Assembly: GCF_022430545.2 (NCBI RefSeq) | Contig: NZ_CP092488.2 | Location: 186,001 to 250,000 of the forward strand | Direction of reading: 5' to 3' | Source of the DNA: Mycobacterium paraterrae | GTDB taxonomy: Bacteria > Actinomycetota > Actinomycetes > Mycobacteriales > Mycobacteriaceae | DNA length: 64,000 bases | Made by a program: the position numbers and the translations under genes | Shown: piece after piece, positions 43,089 to 54,665 of the stretch | Numbering within the stretch: the stretch's first letter is position 1 | Layout: every line of letters begins with the position of its first letter | Notes under the pieces: generated by a model | Seen by the model: the letters and a program-made list of their open reading frames with translations, nothing else | Told to the model about the DNA's origin: nothing | Database searches by the model: none

Positions 43089-44696
43089 CTAACCGGCGCT
43101 GACCTGGGCTTTAACGGAGCGGTCGATGACCGTGTAGCTGGTCTCGCGGCCGGGCCGAGTCCACAGCAAGCCCCCGGGCGGGGCGCTGCCAAGCGCGGTG
43201 AGCTGTCGTTTGAGCACCTTGTTGGTGGCGGTGGTGGGCAGCGTGTCGGTGATCCAGACGTGCCGGGGCCAGGCTTTCGGCGACAGGTCCGGCTGGGAAG
43301 CCAGAAACTCGGCGAACTCTCCCGGCGCCAGCGTTGCGCCGTCGACCAGGACCAGGGCGGCCATTACTTGGTCGCCGACCTGCTGGTCGGGTACCGCGTA
43401 GACCGCGACCTGGCTGATCGCCGGCAGCCTCTGCAGGATCCGTTCGATGGGCGCGGTGGTCATGTTCTCGCCGTCCACCCGCAGCCAGTCGCCGCTGCGC
43501 CCGGCGAAGTAGATCCAGCCGTCGGCGTCGCGGTAGGCCAGGTCGCCGGACCAGAACATCCCATTGCGCAGCCGGGCGTCGGTGGCGGCTTGGTCGTTGT
43601 AGTAGCCGGCGAACAACCCCGCGCCGGTGGTGTTGACCAATTCGCCGATCGCGTCGTCGGGGTTGGCCAGTGCGCCGTCGGCGTCGAATTGCGCCACCGC
43701 GCACTCGGCCAAGGTTTCGGGGTTGTAGATGCTGACGCCCGGAAAGCCTTGCCCCAGCGAACCCGCCGGACAGCCGTCTTCGCGGGTGATGATGATGGCG
43801 CCTTCGCTGGAGCCGAAGCCGTCCCACACCGTGCAGTCGAAGCGCCGGCTGAATTCCGCGATGTCGCGGTCGCTGGCCTCGTTGCCGAATGCGACCCGCA
43901 GCGGGTTGTCCGCGTCGTCGGGCTGCTCGGGCGTGGCGAGCACGTAAGCCAACGGCTTGCCGACGTAGTTCATGTAGGTGGCGCCGTAGCGACGCAGGTC
44001 GGACAGCAGCCGCGACGCCGAGAAGGTGGCGGGCACCATCGCGGAACCGGAGCCGACGGCGACGCTCCAGCCGGCAAGCAGAGCGTTGGAGTGGAACAGC
44101 GGCATCGACAGGTAGCAGACGCCTGTCGAGTCGACGTCGAATCGGCCAATCAGGTTGGCGCCGGCGAAGATTACCGTCAAGTGGGTGATCTGAACAGCCT
44201 TTGGCTCGCCGCTGGTTCCCGAGGTGAAGATCATCATCAGCGTGTCGGTGGGTTCCACCTCGCGGTAGGGCACCAGCGGTCCGGCGGACGCCACGAGCTT
44301 CGACCATTCGTCGGTGCTGACGTCGATGACACGCACGCCCGGCAGATCCAGGCCGTCGAGCAGCTCGCGATGGGCGGGATCGGTGAGCAAAATCTGGCAG
44401 TCGGCGCGCACGATGTCTTTGGCCAAAGCCGCACCCCGCCGGGTGTCGTTGATGCCGCACAGCACGAAGCCGCCGAGCGCCGCCGCCGCCATCGCGGTGA
44501 GCATCTCCGGTGTGTTGCCGAGCAGCGCCCCCACATGCAGCGGACGCTGCGAATCGGCGATGCCGATCAGCGCGGCGGCGGTTGCCGAGGCGTCGGCGAG
44601 ATGTTCACGCCAGGTCCACACGCGGTCTTCGTACTTGACTGCGGGCGTGGAGTCGTTGCTTCGCTCGCGAAGCAGCTGCTGAATAGTGTCGGCCAC
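43089..44696 (-). CDS. Fatty-acid--CoA ligase (FadD1/FadD17-like)
   Basis: An adenylate-forming enzyme of 535 residues that would activate a fatty or other carboxylic acid as acyl-CoA. The AMP-binding signature is MIFTSGTSGEPKAVQ. VWDGFGSSEGA is the A5-type motif and SGDLAYRDADGWIYFAGRSGDWLRVDGENM contains the hinge Asp and Arg. The catalytic Lys is in LPTTATNKVLKRQL near the C-terminus. The overall pattern YMNYVGKPLAYVLATPEQPDDADNPLR is that of the FadD1/FadD17 subgroup. The substrate cannot be told. In M. tuberculosis nothing lies between rpmE and rho, so this is an insertion relative to that genome. Confidence 0.88.
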   Translation of the reverse strand: MADTIQQLLRERSNDSTPAVKYEDRVWTWREHLADASATAAALIGIADSQRPLHVGALLGNTPEMLTAMAAAALGGFVLCGINDTRRGAALAKDIVRADCQILLTDPAHRELLDGLDLPGVRVIDVSTDEWSKLVASAGPLVPYREVEPTDTLMMIFTSGTSGEPKAVQITHLTVIFAGANLIGRFDVDSTGVCYLSMPLFHSNALLAGWSVAVGSGSAMVPATFSASRLLSDLRRYGATYMNYVGKPLAYVLATPEQPDDADNPLRVAFGNEASDRDIAEFSRRFDCTVWDGFGSSEGAIIITREDGCPAGSLGQGFPGVSIYNPETLAECAVAQFDADGALANPDDAIGELVNTTGAGLFAGYYNDQAATDARLRNGMFWSGDLAYRDADGWIYFAGRSGDWLRVDGENMTTAPIERILQRLPAISQVAVYAVPDQQVGDQVMAALVLVDGATLAPGEFAEFLASQPDLSPKAWPRHVWITDTLPTTATNKVLKRQLTALGSAPPGGLLWTRPGRETSYTVIDRSVKAQVSAG

Positions 44697-44807
44697 GGCT
44701 CACCACTTTCGACGTCGATCCTCGACAGGGCGCACGTTACCGTCGCGGCAACAGTAGCGATGCGAGACCGTCATTGTCGGCGGTCGGCCGTGGTGTGCTA
44801 ATCGGCT

Positions 44808-44828
44808 TGCGGGCCGCGAAAGCCCGCA
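44808..44828 (-). terminator. Hairpin downstream of rho
   Basis: TGCGGGC and GCCCGCA form a 7-bp stem with a 7-nt loop, starting 13 nt after the rho stop. It probably ends the rho transcript before the fadD gene. Confidence 0.55.
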
Positions 44829-44841
44829 GCGTCAGCCGGTG

Positions 44842-46695
44842 TTAGTCGTTGTCCATACCCGGCGTCGTCTTCGACACCTGGACCAGGAACTCGTAGTTGT
44901 TCTTGGTCTTACGCAGCTGCGACATCAGCAGGTCGATAGCCTGGTGGGAATCCAGGCCAGACAGCACGCGACGCAACTTGTGCACGATCGCGAACTCGTC
45001 CGGCGAGAGCAGCAGTTCGTCCTTGCGGGTACCCGAGGGATTCACGTCGACCGCGGGGAACACCCGACGCTCGGAGATCTTGCGGTCGAGCTTGAGCTCC
45101 GCGTTACCCGTACCCTTGAATTCCTCGAAAATGACTGTGTCACCGGTGGATCCGGTCTCGACCATCGCGGTGGCGATGATCGTCAGCGATCCGCCCTCTT
45201 CGATGTTGCGGGCGGCGCCGAGGAAGCGCTTCGGCGGGTACAGCGCGGTCGAGTCGACACCACCGGACAGGATGCGGCCCGACGCCGGCGACGCATTGTT
45301 GTACGCGCGCCCCAGCCGGGTGATCGAGTCGAGCAGCACGACAACGTCTTTGCCCTGCTCCACGAGCCGCTTGGCCCGCTCGATGGCCAACTCGGCGACC
45401 GAGGTGTGGTCTGACGGTGGCCGGTCGAACGTCGAGGCGATGACCTCGCCCTTGACCGAACGAGTCATGTCCGTGACCTCTTCAGGACGCTCGTCGACGA
45501 GCACGACCATGAGGTGGCATTCGGGGTTGTTCCTGGTGATCGCGTTGGCGATGTCCTGCAGGATCGTCGTCTTACCGGCCTTAGGCGGCGAGACGATCAG
45601 TGCACGCTGCCCCTTGCCGATCGGCATGATCAGGTCGATGACCCTGGTGGTCAGCCGGTCGCCGGTGGTCTCCAAACGCAGACGCTGGTTGGGGTACAAC
45701 GGCGTCAGCTTGGTGAAGTCGGGACGGTTCTTGGCGTTTTCGACGGGCCCGCCATTGACCGTGTCCAGGCGCACCAGCGGGTTGAATTTCTGTCGCGGAT
45801 TCTTGTCGCCGCCTTCCCCATCCCGGGGCACGCGCACCGCGCCGGTCACCGCGTCGCCGCGGCGTAAACCGTTCTTTCGCACCATGTTCATCGAGACGTA
45901 GACGTCGTGCGGACCGGCCAGATAGCCGGAGGTGCGGACGAACGCGTAGTTGTCGAGCACGTCGAGGATGCCGGCGACGGGTTGGACGACGTCGTCTTCG
46001 CGGAGTTCGGTGTCGCCACCGCCGCCGCCTTCACCGGAGCGCTCGCCGCGGCGCCGACGCTCACGGAACCGGCGTCCGCGGCGACCGCCGCGTCCGTCAC
46101 CGTCGTCGTCCTGCTGGTTCTGGTTCTGGTTCTGGTTGCCGCGGTTCTGTTGTCCGCCGGAGCCCTGATCGCCAACCTTGTCCGAATCGTTGTCGGAGTC
46201 GCGGTCTTCGGATTTCTGATCCTGCTGCTCGCGGGCGGCCTTGTCGTTGCCGTTGTGCTGCTTTTTGTCGTTCTTTTCGGTCTTGTCGTTCTTGTCGGCG
46301 CGGCCGTCCCGCTCCCCCGCCTGGTTGTCGTCCGCGGGCGGTTTGTCGCCGGACTCGGTGCGGGTCGCGTGGTTGTCCGCGGCCGGCTCAGTGTGGTTGG
46401 CCGCCTCGGGGGCGTGGTTCTCGGCGCCGCCGTTGGTTGACGCGCCGTTGGACTTGCCGGCTTGGCGGCTTTCCCGGATCGCGGCGATCAGTTCACTTTT
46501 GCGCATGCCCGAGGTGCCCTTGACGCCGGACCGATTGGCCAACGCGCGCAGTTCGGGAAGCACCATGGTGGCCAGCGAACCGTCCGACGCGCTCGATTGG
46601 GCGCCGTTGTCGCTGGAAGTATCGAGGGTCACGGGATGGGGCAGTGCGCCATTTTCGGTGCTGTCGCCAGCCGTAACGAGGTCCGTATCGGTCAC
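44842..46695 (-). CDS. rho: Transcription termination factor Rho
   Basis: Hexameric RNA-dependent ATPase that ends untranslated transcripts. The 617-residue protein starts at GTG with AAAGGAA upstream. Residues about 40-80 are the Rho_N domain (MVLPELRALANRSGVKGTSGMRKSELIAAI). Residues about 85-225 are a highly charged, disordered insertion (Asn/Asp/Gln/Arg-rich) found in actinobacterial Rho, including an (NQ)4 repeat encoded by four CTGGTT hexamers. A cold-shock RNA-binding domain follows (GILDVLDNYAFVRTSGYL). The ATPase has Walker A SPPKAGKTTIL, Walker B VVVLLDSITRLGRAYN, and Q- and R-loops. The long insertion is the main difference from E. coli Rho (419 residues). Confidence 0.97.
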   Translation of the reverse strand: MTDTDLVTAGDSTENGALPHPVTLDTSSDNGAQSSASDGSLATMVLPELRALANRSGVKGTSGMRKSELIAAIRESRQAGKSNGASTNGGAENHAPEAANHTEPAADNHATRTESGDKPPADDNQAGERDGRADKNDKTEKNDKKQHNGNDKAAREQQDQKSEDRDSDNDSDKVGDQGSGGQQNRGNQNQNQNQQDDDGDGRGGRRGRRFRERRRRGERSGEGGGGGDTELREDDVVQPVAGILDVLDNYAFVRTSGYLAGPHDVYVSMNMVRKNGLRRGDAVTGAVRVPRDGEGGDKNPRQKFNPLVRLDTVNGGPVENAKNRPDFTKLTPLYPNQRLRLETTGDRLTTRVIDLIMPIGKGQRALIVSPPKAGKTTILQDIANAITRNNPECHLMVVLVDERPEEVTDMTRSVKGEVIASTFDRPPSDHTSVAELAIERAKRLVEQGKDVVVLLDSITRLGRAYNNASPASGRILSGGVDSTALYPPKRFLGAARNIEEGGSLTIIATAMVETGSTGDTVIFEEFKGTGNAELKLDRKISERRVFPAVDVNPSGTRKDELLLSPDEFAIVHKLRRVLSGLDSHQAIDLLMSQLRKTKNNYEFLVQVSKTTPGMDND

Positions 46696-46914
46696 GGATT
46701 TCCTTTCTCTCCCTCGCTGATCAAGTCAAGCCAGGGGTTCGTTGCATTCAGCCAATTCGCCGAAGGCTGCCAAAGATCGACTCTGCAACGGTGATTGCCG
46801 GGATTGGCGTTTGAAATGGCGAACCATCGTCCACGAGAAGAATTTGGTGTTCGTCCTAGTGTTCGCGCAATGTCAGCGCATGCTGCAGGTGACTGCGATA
46901 GCTGGACGGCTCCG

Positions 46915-46943
46915 AGGATAACCTTCTTCGATGCCGGAAGCAA
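46915..46943 (-). promoter_or_regulatory. Sigma-A-like promoter of rho
   Basis: TTGCTT and TATCCT are separated by exactly 17 bp on the minus strand, about 220 bp upstream of the rho GTG and just past the thrB stop. This predicts a 5' untranslated region near 210 nt, long enough for the Rho autoregulation seen in other bacteria. Confidence 0.6.
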
Positions 46944-46970
46944 GGAGCCCCTTCTAGGAGTCTGGCGACG

Positions 46971-48984
<2,014 letters not shown>

Positions 48985-48988
<4 letters not shown>

Positions 48989-50310
48989 TCGTTGGTTCCT
49001 TCCAGCCGCAGGACGCTGGCCACACCCTGCACGACATCCAGTTCGGCCAGCGCGTCGACGGTCTCGGACAACGCGGCGTCGGTCGCGGTGTGGGTGACCA
49101 CGACGACGCGGGCGCCGACGCGCCGCCCACCCTCGCCGACCACGCCCTCCTGGCGCACCTCGGCGATGCTGACCTCGCGCTTGGCGAATTCGGCTGCGAC
49201 CGTGGCCAATACACCCGGCTTGTCGGCCACATCCATGCTGACGTAGTAGCGGGTAGAGATCACTCCCATCGGGGCAACCGACAACTGCGCGTACTTCGAC
49301 TCCTTGGGCGCGCGGCTGCCCAACACCCGGTTGCGGGCGGCCATCACCAAGTCGCCGGTGACGGCGGACGCGGTCGGCGCTCCGCCGGCCCCCTGGCCGT
49401 AGAACATCAGCCGGCCGGCCGCCTCGGCCTCGACCACGACCGCGTTGAACGCCCCGTTGACGGTCGCCAGTGGGTGCTCCAGTGGCACCAGCGCTGGATA
49501 CACGCGGGCTGAAACGCGTTGTTGTCCATCGTCTCCGGCGACCCGCTCACAGATGGACAGCAGCTTGATCGTGCAGCCCAACGCTCGAGCGGAGGCGAAG
49601 TCTTCCGGGCTGATCTTGGTGATGCCCTCGCGGTAGACGTCGTCGGCGGTCACCCGGGTGTGGAACGCGATGGACGCCAGGATCGCGGCTTTCGCGGCGG
49701 CGTCGTAGCCCTCGACGTCGGCGGTCGGGTCGGCTTCGGCGTAGCCCAGCGCACTCGCATCGGCCAGCGCCTTCTCGTAGTCGGCGCCGGTGCTGTCCAT
49801 TTCGGACAGGATGTAGTTGGTGGTGCCGTTGACGATCCCGGCCACCCGCTGCACGGTGTCACCAGCCAGCGACTGCGTCAGCGGACGGATCACCGGAATG
49901 GCGCCAGCCACCGCGGCCTCGAAATACAGGTCGACGCGGGCGTTTTCGGCGGCTTGCGCCAACTCGCCGGTGGAGACCGACAGCAGCGCCTTATTGGCTG
50001 TCACCACAGACTTGCCGTGTTCTAGGGCAGACAGAATCGCCTTGCGGGACGGCTCGACCGGACCCATCACCTCGACGACGATGTCGACGTCGTCGCGGAC
50101 GACCAGCGAGTCGATGTCGTCGGTGAGCAGATCGGCCGGCACACCGCGATCGCCGGACAACCGGCGGACGCCGATGCCGCGCAGCACCAGCGGCGCACCG
50201 ACGCGGGCGGCAAGGTCGTCGGCGCTTTCCTCGATGATGCGAACGACCTCACTGCCCACATTGCCAAGTCCCAATACCGCTACACCGACCGGCTTTTCAG
50301 GTTCGCTCAT
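48985..50310 (-). CDS. hom: Homoserine dehydrogenase
   Basis: Reduces aspartate semialdehyde to homoserine. The 441-residue protein has an N-terminal Rossmann fold ([17 protein letters not shown]), the [14 protein letters not shown] motif near residue 165, and the catalytic core [21 protein letters not shown] with the conserved Asp and Lys. The C-terminal ACT domain ([28 protein letters not shown]) usually gives threonine feedback control. Start ATG with GAGGTGA upstream; 4 bp from lysA and overlapping thrC by 4 bp. Also called thrA in mycobacteria. Confidence 0.97.
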
Positions 50311-50314
50311 GTGA

Positions 50315-51733
50315 TCACCTCACTTCCAAACTCAGCAGATCGTCGACCGTCTCCCTGCGCAGGATCAGACGGGACGCTCCGTCACGCACGGCCACCACGG
50401 CGGGCCGGCCGATCAAGTTGTAGCGACTCGACAGCGAGTAGCAGTAGGCGCCCGTCGCGGCGACCGCGACCAGGTCGCCCGGCGCGATGTCGTCCGGCAC
50501 CCAGGTGTCTCGGACCACGATGTCGCCACTCTCGCAATGTTTTCCGACCACCCGCGCCAGCGTTGGCTCCGCCTCGGTGCTGCGGGAAACCAGTCGCACG
50601 TCGTAGTCGGCTCCATACAGCGAGGTGCGGATGTTGTCGCTCATCCCGCCGTCCACGCTGACATAGCGGCGGTGCGCCGTAGCGCTGACGCCGACGTCTT
50701 TGACGGTGCCGACCTCGTAGAGGGTGACCGTTCCCGGTCCGGCGATCGCCCGCCCAGGCTCGACGACCAGTCGCGGTACCGGCAGACCGACCGCCGCGGA
50801 CTCGATGCGCACGATGTCGCTGAGCTTGTCGGCAAGCTCCCCCACCGGCGGCGGGTCGTCGTTGGGTAGATACGAAATGCCAAGCCCACCACCAAGATCG
50901 ACAGTCGAAATCTGCGCAGTCTTATCGACGCCGAATTCGGCGACCACGTCGCGCAGTAGGCCGATCACCCGGTGCGCGGCGATCTCGAAGCCGCCTACGT
51001 CGAAGATCTGTGAGCCGATGTGGCTGTGCAGGCCGACCAGTCGCAGGTTGTCGGTGGCAAAAACCCGCCGGATCGCGTCCATGGCAGCGCCGTTGGCCAG
51101 CGAGAGCCCGAACTTCTGGTCTTCGTGGGCGGTGGAGATGAATTCGTGGGTGTGCGCCTCGACGCCGACCGTGACCCTGACCAGCACATCTTGCACGACG
51201 CCCGCCTCGCCGGCGATCTCGTCAAGCCGCTCGATCTCGATCATCGAGTCGACCACGACATGGGCGATCCCCGTCTTGACCGCGGCGGTCAGTTCGGTCA
51301 CCGATTTGTTGTTGCCGTGCAATGCGATCCGTTCTGGCGGGAAGTTGGCGTGCAGCGCGACCGCCAGTTCACCGCCGCTGCAGACGTCGAGCGACAGTCC
51401 TTCCTCGTCGATCCAGCGCGCAATCTCGCTGGACAGGAAAGCCTTTGCGGCGTAGTGCACGTTTGATCCACCACCGAAGGCGGCAGCGATTTCGCGGCAG
51501 CGCGACCGGAAGTCTTCTTCATCGATCACGAAAAGTGGCGTGCCGTATTCCTGCGCCAACGACTGCATCGACACGCCAGCGATGCTGACGGCACCATCGC
51601 TATCGCGAACGGCATTGCGCGGCCAGACATTCGGCGCCAGCTCCAGCAGCTCGTGTCCCGCGCGCGGACGAGGCGGGACGCTGCCGTGGTGGACCTCCTC
51701 GGCGTGGCGTGGCCCGGCTGGGTGTGCGTTCAC
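50315..51733 (-). CDS. lysA: Diaminopimelate decarboxylase
   Basis: Last step of lysine synthesis, acting on meso-diaminopimelate. The 472-residue PLP enzyme has [15 protein letters not shown] with the PLP Lys, [28 protein letters not shown] for PLP phosphate, and [11 protein letters not shown] with the catalytic Cys from the partner subunit. The GTG start at 51733 overlaps the argS TGA by 4 bp. This gives an N-terminal tail ([17 protein letters not shown]) longer than in the M. tuberculosis protein; such tails occur in other mycobacteria. Confidence 0.96.
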   Translation of the reverse strand: MNAHPAGPRHAEEVHHGSVPPRPRAGHELLELAPNVWPRNAVRDSDGAVSIAGVSMQSLAQEYGTPLFVIDEEDFRSRCREIAAAFGGGSNVHYAAKAFLSSEIARWIDEEGLSLDVCSGGELAVALHANFPPERIALHGNNKSVTELTAAVKTGIAHVVVDSMIEIERLDEIAGEAGVVQDVLVRVTVGVEAHTHEFISTAHEDQKFGLSLANGAAMDAIRRVFATDNLRLVGLHSHIGSQIFDVGGFEIAAHRVIGLLRDVVAEFGVDKTAQISTVDLGGGLGISYLPNDDPPPVGELADKLSDIVRIESAAVGLPVPRLVVEPGRAIAGPGTVTLYEVGTVKDVGVSATAHRRYVSVDGGMSDNIRTSLYGADYDVRLVSRSTEAEPTLARVVGKHCESGDIVVRDTWVPDDIAPGDLVAVAATGAYCYSLSSRYNLIGRPAVVAVRDGASRLILRRETVDDLLSLEVR

Positions 51734-53382
51734 ATTCGCTCCGGGGCGCTGACGCCGAGGATGGACAATCCGTTGGCGATCACCTGGCGGGTCGCCTGGC
51801 ATAGCGCCAGGCGTGCCGTGTTCAGTTCGCCCGCTTCCTCGTCGCCCTGCGGCAAGACCCGGCAGGCGTCGTAGAAACGGTGGTAGTCACCGGCCAGATC
51901 TTCGAGGTATCGGCAGACCCGATGCGGTTCACGCAGCGACGCAGCCGTTTTCAGCACCCGCGGGAACTCGCCGAGGCTGCGGATCAGCGCACCTTCCTTC
52001 TCATGGGTGAGCAACTCGAGGTGGCCGGTATCGGGGATCAGTCCGAGTTCGGCGGCGTTACGGGCCAGCGCCGAAAGCCGGGCGTGCGCGTATTGGACGT
52101 AGTAGACCGGGTTTTCGTTCGATGCCGAAGACCACAACGCGAGATCGATGTCGATCGGGGTGTCGACCGATGAGCGGATCAGGCTGTAGCGCGCGGCGTC
52201 GACGCCGATCGCCTCGACCAGGTCGTCGAGGGTGATCACAGTGCCGGCCCGCTTACTCATCTTCACCGGTTGTCCGTCGCGGACGAGGTTGACCATCTGC
52301 CCGATCAGCACTTCGACGGTGCCCGGATTGTCGCCGAATGCTTCGGCGGCAGCCTTCAGTCGCTTGATATAGCCGTGGTGGTCGGCGCCGAGCATGTAGA
52401 TGCACAGGTCGAATCCGCGGCCCCGCTTGTCCAGGTAGTACGCGAGGTCGCCGGCGATGTAGGCGTGCTTGCCGTCGCTCTTGATCACGACGCGGTCTTT
52501 GTCGTCGCCGAAAGCGCTGGTGCGCAACCAGGTTGCGCCGTCCTTCTCGTAGATGTTGCCGTTCTCGCGCAGCCGCGCGATGGCCTGCTCGACGCGTCCA
52601 CTGGTGTGCATCGATTCTTCGTGGGTGAAGACGTCGAAGTCGGTGCCGAATTCGTGCAGCGACTTCTTGATGTGGTTGAACATCAAGTCAACACCGATGC
52701 GCCGGAAGGTCTCGTGCCGTTCGGCGTCGGGTTGGCTCAGCGCGTCCGGAACCTGCGAAACGATCTGTGCGGCGATGTCGGCGATGTAGTCGCCGGCGTA
52801 GCCGTCCTCGGGCGTGGGTTCGCCTTTGGCCGAGGCGATCAGCGAGTTGGCGAACCGGTCGATCTGCGCGCCGTGGTCGTTGAAGTAGTACTCGCGCACC
52901 ACAGCGGCGCCTTGGGTGGTGAGCAGCCGGCCCAGCGCGTCTCCGACGGCGGCCCAGCGGGTGCCGCCGATGTGAATCGGCCCGGTGGGGTTGGCGGAGA
53001 CGAACTCGAGATTGATCTTGTGGCCCGCCTCGGCGTCGGAATTGCCGTAGGTGTGGCCGGCGTCGATGACGTTGTTGACGATCAACCCCTGCGCAGACGC
53101 GTCCAGCCGCAGGTTGATGAAGCCCGGGCCGGCGATCTCGGCCGAGGCGATGCCGTCAGCCGCGGCGAGCGCCTCGGCCAGCCATCCGGCCAGTTCACGT
53201 GGGTTGACACCGACCTTCTTGCCCAGCTGGAGCGCAAGGTTGCTGGCGTAGTCACCGTGCTCGGGGTTGCGCGGTCGCTCGACGGTGACCACCGGCGGCA
53301 ACGCGGCGGTGTCGAGCCCATGCTGGGTCAACACCGCGGTCGCGGTGGCCTTCAGCAGCTCGGCAAGGTCGGCGGGATTCAC
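51730..53382 (-). CDS. argS: Arginyl-tRNA synthetase
   Basis: Class I aminoacyl-tRNA synthetase, 550 residues, the length I recall for the M. tuberculosis enzyme. An N-terminal Add-1 domain ([22 protein letters not shown]) recognises the tRNA D-loop. The HIGH motif reads HIGG in [15 protein letters not shown] and the KMSKS region is [18 protein letters not shown]. The C-terminal DALR domain binds the anticodon ([18 protein letters not shown]). GTG at 53382 ([12 protein letters not shown]) is preferred by homology; ATG three codons upstream is possible. It is the first gene of the lysA-hom-thr operon and lies head-to-head with tRNA-Arg(CCG). Confidence 0.96.
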   Translation of the reverse strand: MNPADLAELLKATATAVLTQHGLDTAALPPVVTVERPRNPEHGDYASNLALQLGKKVGVNPRELAGWLAEALAAADGIASAEIAGPGFINLRLDASAQGLIVNNVIDAGHTYGNSDAEAGHKINLEFVSANPTGPIHIGGTRWAAVGDALGRLLTTQGAAVVREYYFNDHGAQIDRFANSLIASAKGEPTPEDGYAGDYIADIAAQIVSQVPDALSQPDAERHETFRRIGVDLMFNHIKKSLHEFGTDFDVFTHEESMHTSGRVEQAIARLRENGNIYEKDGATWLRTSAFGDDKDRVVIKSDGKHAYIAGDLAYYLDKRGRGFDLCIYMLGADHHGYIKRLKAAAEAFGDNPGTVEVLIGQMVNLVRDGQPVKMSKRAGTVITLDDLVEAIGVDAARYSLIRSSVDTPIDIDLALWSSASNENPVYYVQYAHARLSALARNAAELGLIPDTGHLELLTHEKEGALIRSLGEFPRVLKTAASLREPHRVCRYLEDLAGDYHRFYDACRVLPQGDEEAGELNTARLALCQATRQVIANGLSILGVSAPERM

Positions 53383-53495
53383 GCAGGCCATCCTATGGTC
53401 TGAGGTGGTCAGGCTTCGAATCCATTCCGGTGCTCGGCCGGCTGCTGTGATGCGTTAGTCTGTCGTGGCCCTTTGGCGCAGCATTTCTCGCATGC

Positions 53496-53568
53496 GCCCC
53501 CGTAGCTCAGGGGATAGAGCGTCTGCCTCCGGAGCAGAAGGCCGCAGGTTCGAATCCTGCCGGGGGCA
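53496..53568 (+). tRNA. tRNA-Arg (anticodon CCG)
   Basis: The acceptor arms GCCCCCG and CGGGGGC pair fully. The D-arm is GCTCAGGGGATAGAGC, the anticodon stem TCTGC/GCAGA encloses CTCCGGA with anticodon CCG, and the T-arm has GTTCGAATC. Discriminator A; CCA is not encoded. It starts 113 bp from the divergent argS start. Confidence 0.97.
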
Positions 53569-53662
53569 CCCACTCTCGACCAGCCGTGAGCAAGCCGGTT
53601 TCTCGCGAAGTTTTTTGTCGATTCCGTTCGACGACGCGGCAGCGGCGCAGGAGAATCTGTCA

Positions 53663-53974
53663 ATGAGCGGCGTTTTCGATCGCGGGGCATTGACAGTCCT
53701 GGCGGCCCTTGGGCTTCTCGTCAGCGCGCCCTCCCTCGTGCCGGCGGTAAGTACAGCGGCTCAGTGCGGCGACGGCACCGTGTACCAAGCCCAATCCGAC
53801 ACGTGCGAGCTCGTCTCACAGCAATCACCGTCGCCCCCCGCGGCTCTGCCGCCACCACCCGAGGCTCCCCCGCCACCGCCGCCTCCGGCTTGGTCCGGCC
53901 CCGTTCCGCACGTTTCGGTCGGCATCGGCGTCTGCGTACCCATACCGATCATCCGAATCTGCGCCGGGATCTGA
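53663..53974 (+). CDS. Small exported proline-rich protein
   Basis: A 103-residue protein with a signal peptide (GALTVLAALGLLVSAPSLVPA, cleavage after a VSTAA-like site) and four or five cysteines in the mature part (AAQCGDGTVYQ, SDTCELV, GIGVCVPIP, RICAGI). A proline-rich spacer (PPPPEAPPPPPPPAW) separates an N-terminal Cys pair from a C-terminal Cys pair. Start ATG at 53663 with AGGAGA 8 nt upstream. The family is not recognised, but short Cys/Pro-rich exported proteins of this form are common in mycobacteria. It starts 95 bp after the tRNA-Arg. Confidence 0.75.
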   Translation: MSGVFDRGALTVLAALGLLVSAPSLVPAVSTAAQCGDGTVYQAQSDTCELVSQQSPSPPAALPPPPEAPPPPPPPAWSGPVPHVSVGIGVCVPIPIIRICAGI

Positions 53975-54101
53975 ACCCGGCTGGCTCGAAAATGTAGGGA
54001 AAACCCTGATTGAACGGGGCCGTCGCGCGGCGCAGGCTGATTGGGTCTGCCCGCACTGACTGGGCAGGCGATTGCGCATCCCTACCCAGACGGAGCGTCT
54101 C

Positions 54102-54659
54102 ATGACACACACGCGATCACGAGCCGCGATGCTCGTAGTGGCCGCGGCTACTGCTGCGCTCGGCCTTGCGATGTCCGCACCCGCCGCGAACGCTGATCCC
54201 GTCGATCTCTACCCAGAGATCGTCAGCACACTCGAAACGGATTTCGCCGCCGCCCAGCCGGCATTTCAGGAAGCGCTCGTGCTTTTACCGAGCGGGCTGG
54301 CGAACCACGACAGCATGGAAGAAGCTCAAGGGCTGTTGAATCTTTTCCTCGCCGCCGACGATGACGGGGTTGTGGCGCCGGAGAACCTGCTGGCCGGCCT
54401 GACCGAAGCGCTGGGTGGCGAGCCCTTAACCGTGACGCCGCCCGCGGAACTGTACCTAGTGCCAACCTATGCGGAGGGACTGGCGGACGCCCAGGCGTTC
54501 GTCGGCTTGGCAGCGAGCGAGTTCACCGCAGCATCGGCGGCTTTTTCCGCTGGTGACTATGGAGCGGCGCTTCTGTCAGACCTCATCGGCGGCAACGACC
54601 TGACCATCTACCCGCTCGAGGAATTGCTGGTCGGCGCAGTGGCCAGCCTGACCTTCTAA
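54102..54659 (+). CDS. Exported protein of unknown function
   Basis: A 185-residue protein with a clear signal peptide (MTHTRSRAAMLVVAAATAAL ... SAPAANADP, cleavage at ANA-DP). The mature domain is acidic, Ala/Leu-rich and probably all-helical (TLETDFAAAQPAFQEAL, LLNLFLAADDDGVV, SEFTAASAAFSAGDYGAALLSDL). It lacks cysteines. The ending IYPLEELLVGAVASLTF is reminiscent of secreted mycobacterial PE/PPE-neighbour proteins but is not diagnostic. ATG at 54102 with GGAG upstream; an in-frame ATG at 54072 is less likely. Function unknown. Confidence 0.78.
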   Translation: MTHTRSRAAMLVVAAATAALGLAMSAPAANADPVDLYPEIVSTLETDFAAAQPAFQEALVLLPSGLANHDSMEEAQGLLNLFLAADDDGVVAPENLLAGLTEALGGEPLTVTPPAELYLVPTYAEGLADAQAFVGLAASEFTAASAAFSAGDYGAALLSDLIGGNDLTIYPLEELLVGAVASLTF

Positions 54660-54665
54660 AAAGCC

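Noticed and set aside
43260..44801. 513-codon plus-strand frame over the acyl-CoA synthetase
   Set aside because: Shadow of the real minus-strand gene, whose motifs are all intact.
46692..46943. Possible 83-codon leader peptide before rho
   Set aside because: Its start would lie inside the predicted -35 element, so the message would not contain it, and the translation shows no leader-peptide features.
53496..53568. tRNA-Arg as an integration site for a mobile element
   Set aside because: No integrase, transposase or duplicated tRNA 3' end was seen in the next 10 kb. The exported-protein genes may still be variable, but not as a tRNA-targeted integrant that I can show.
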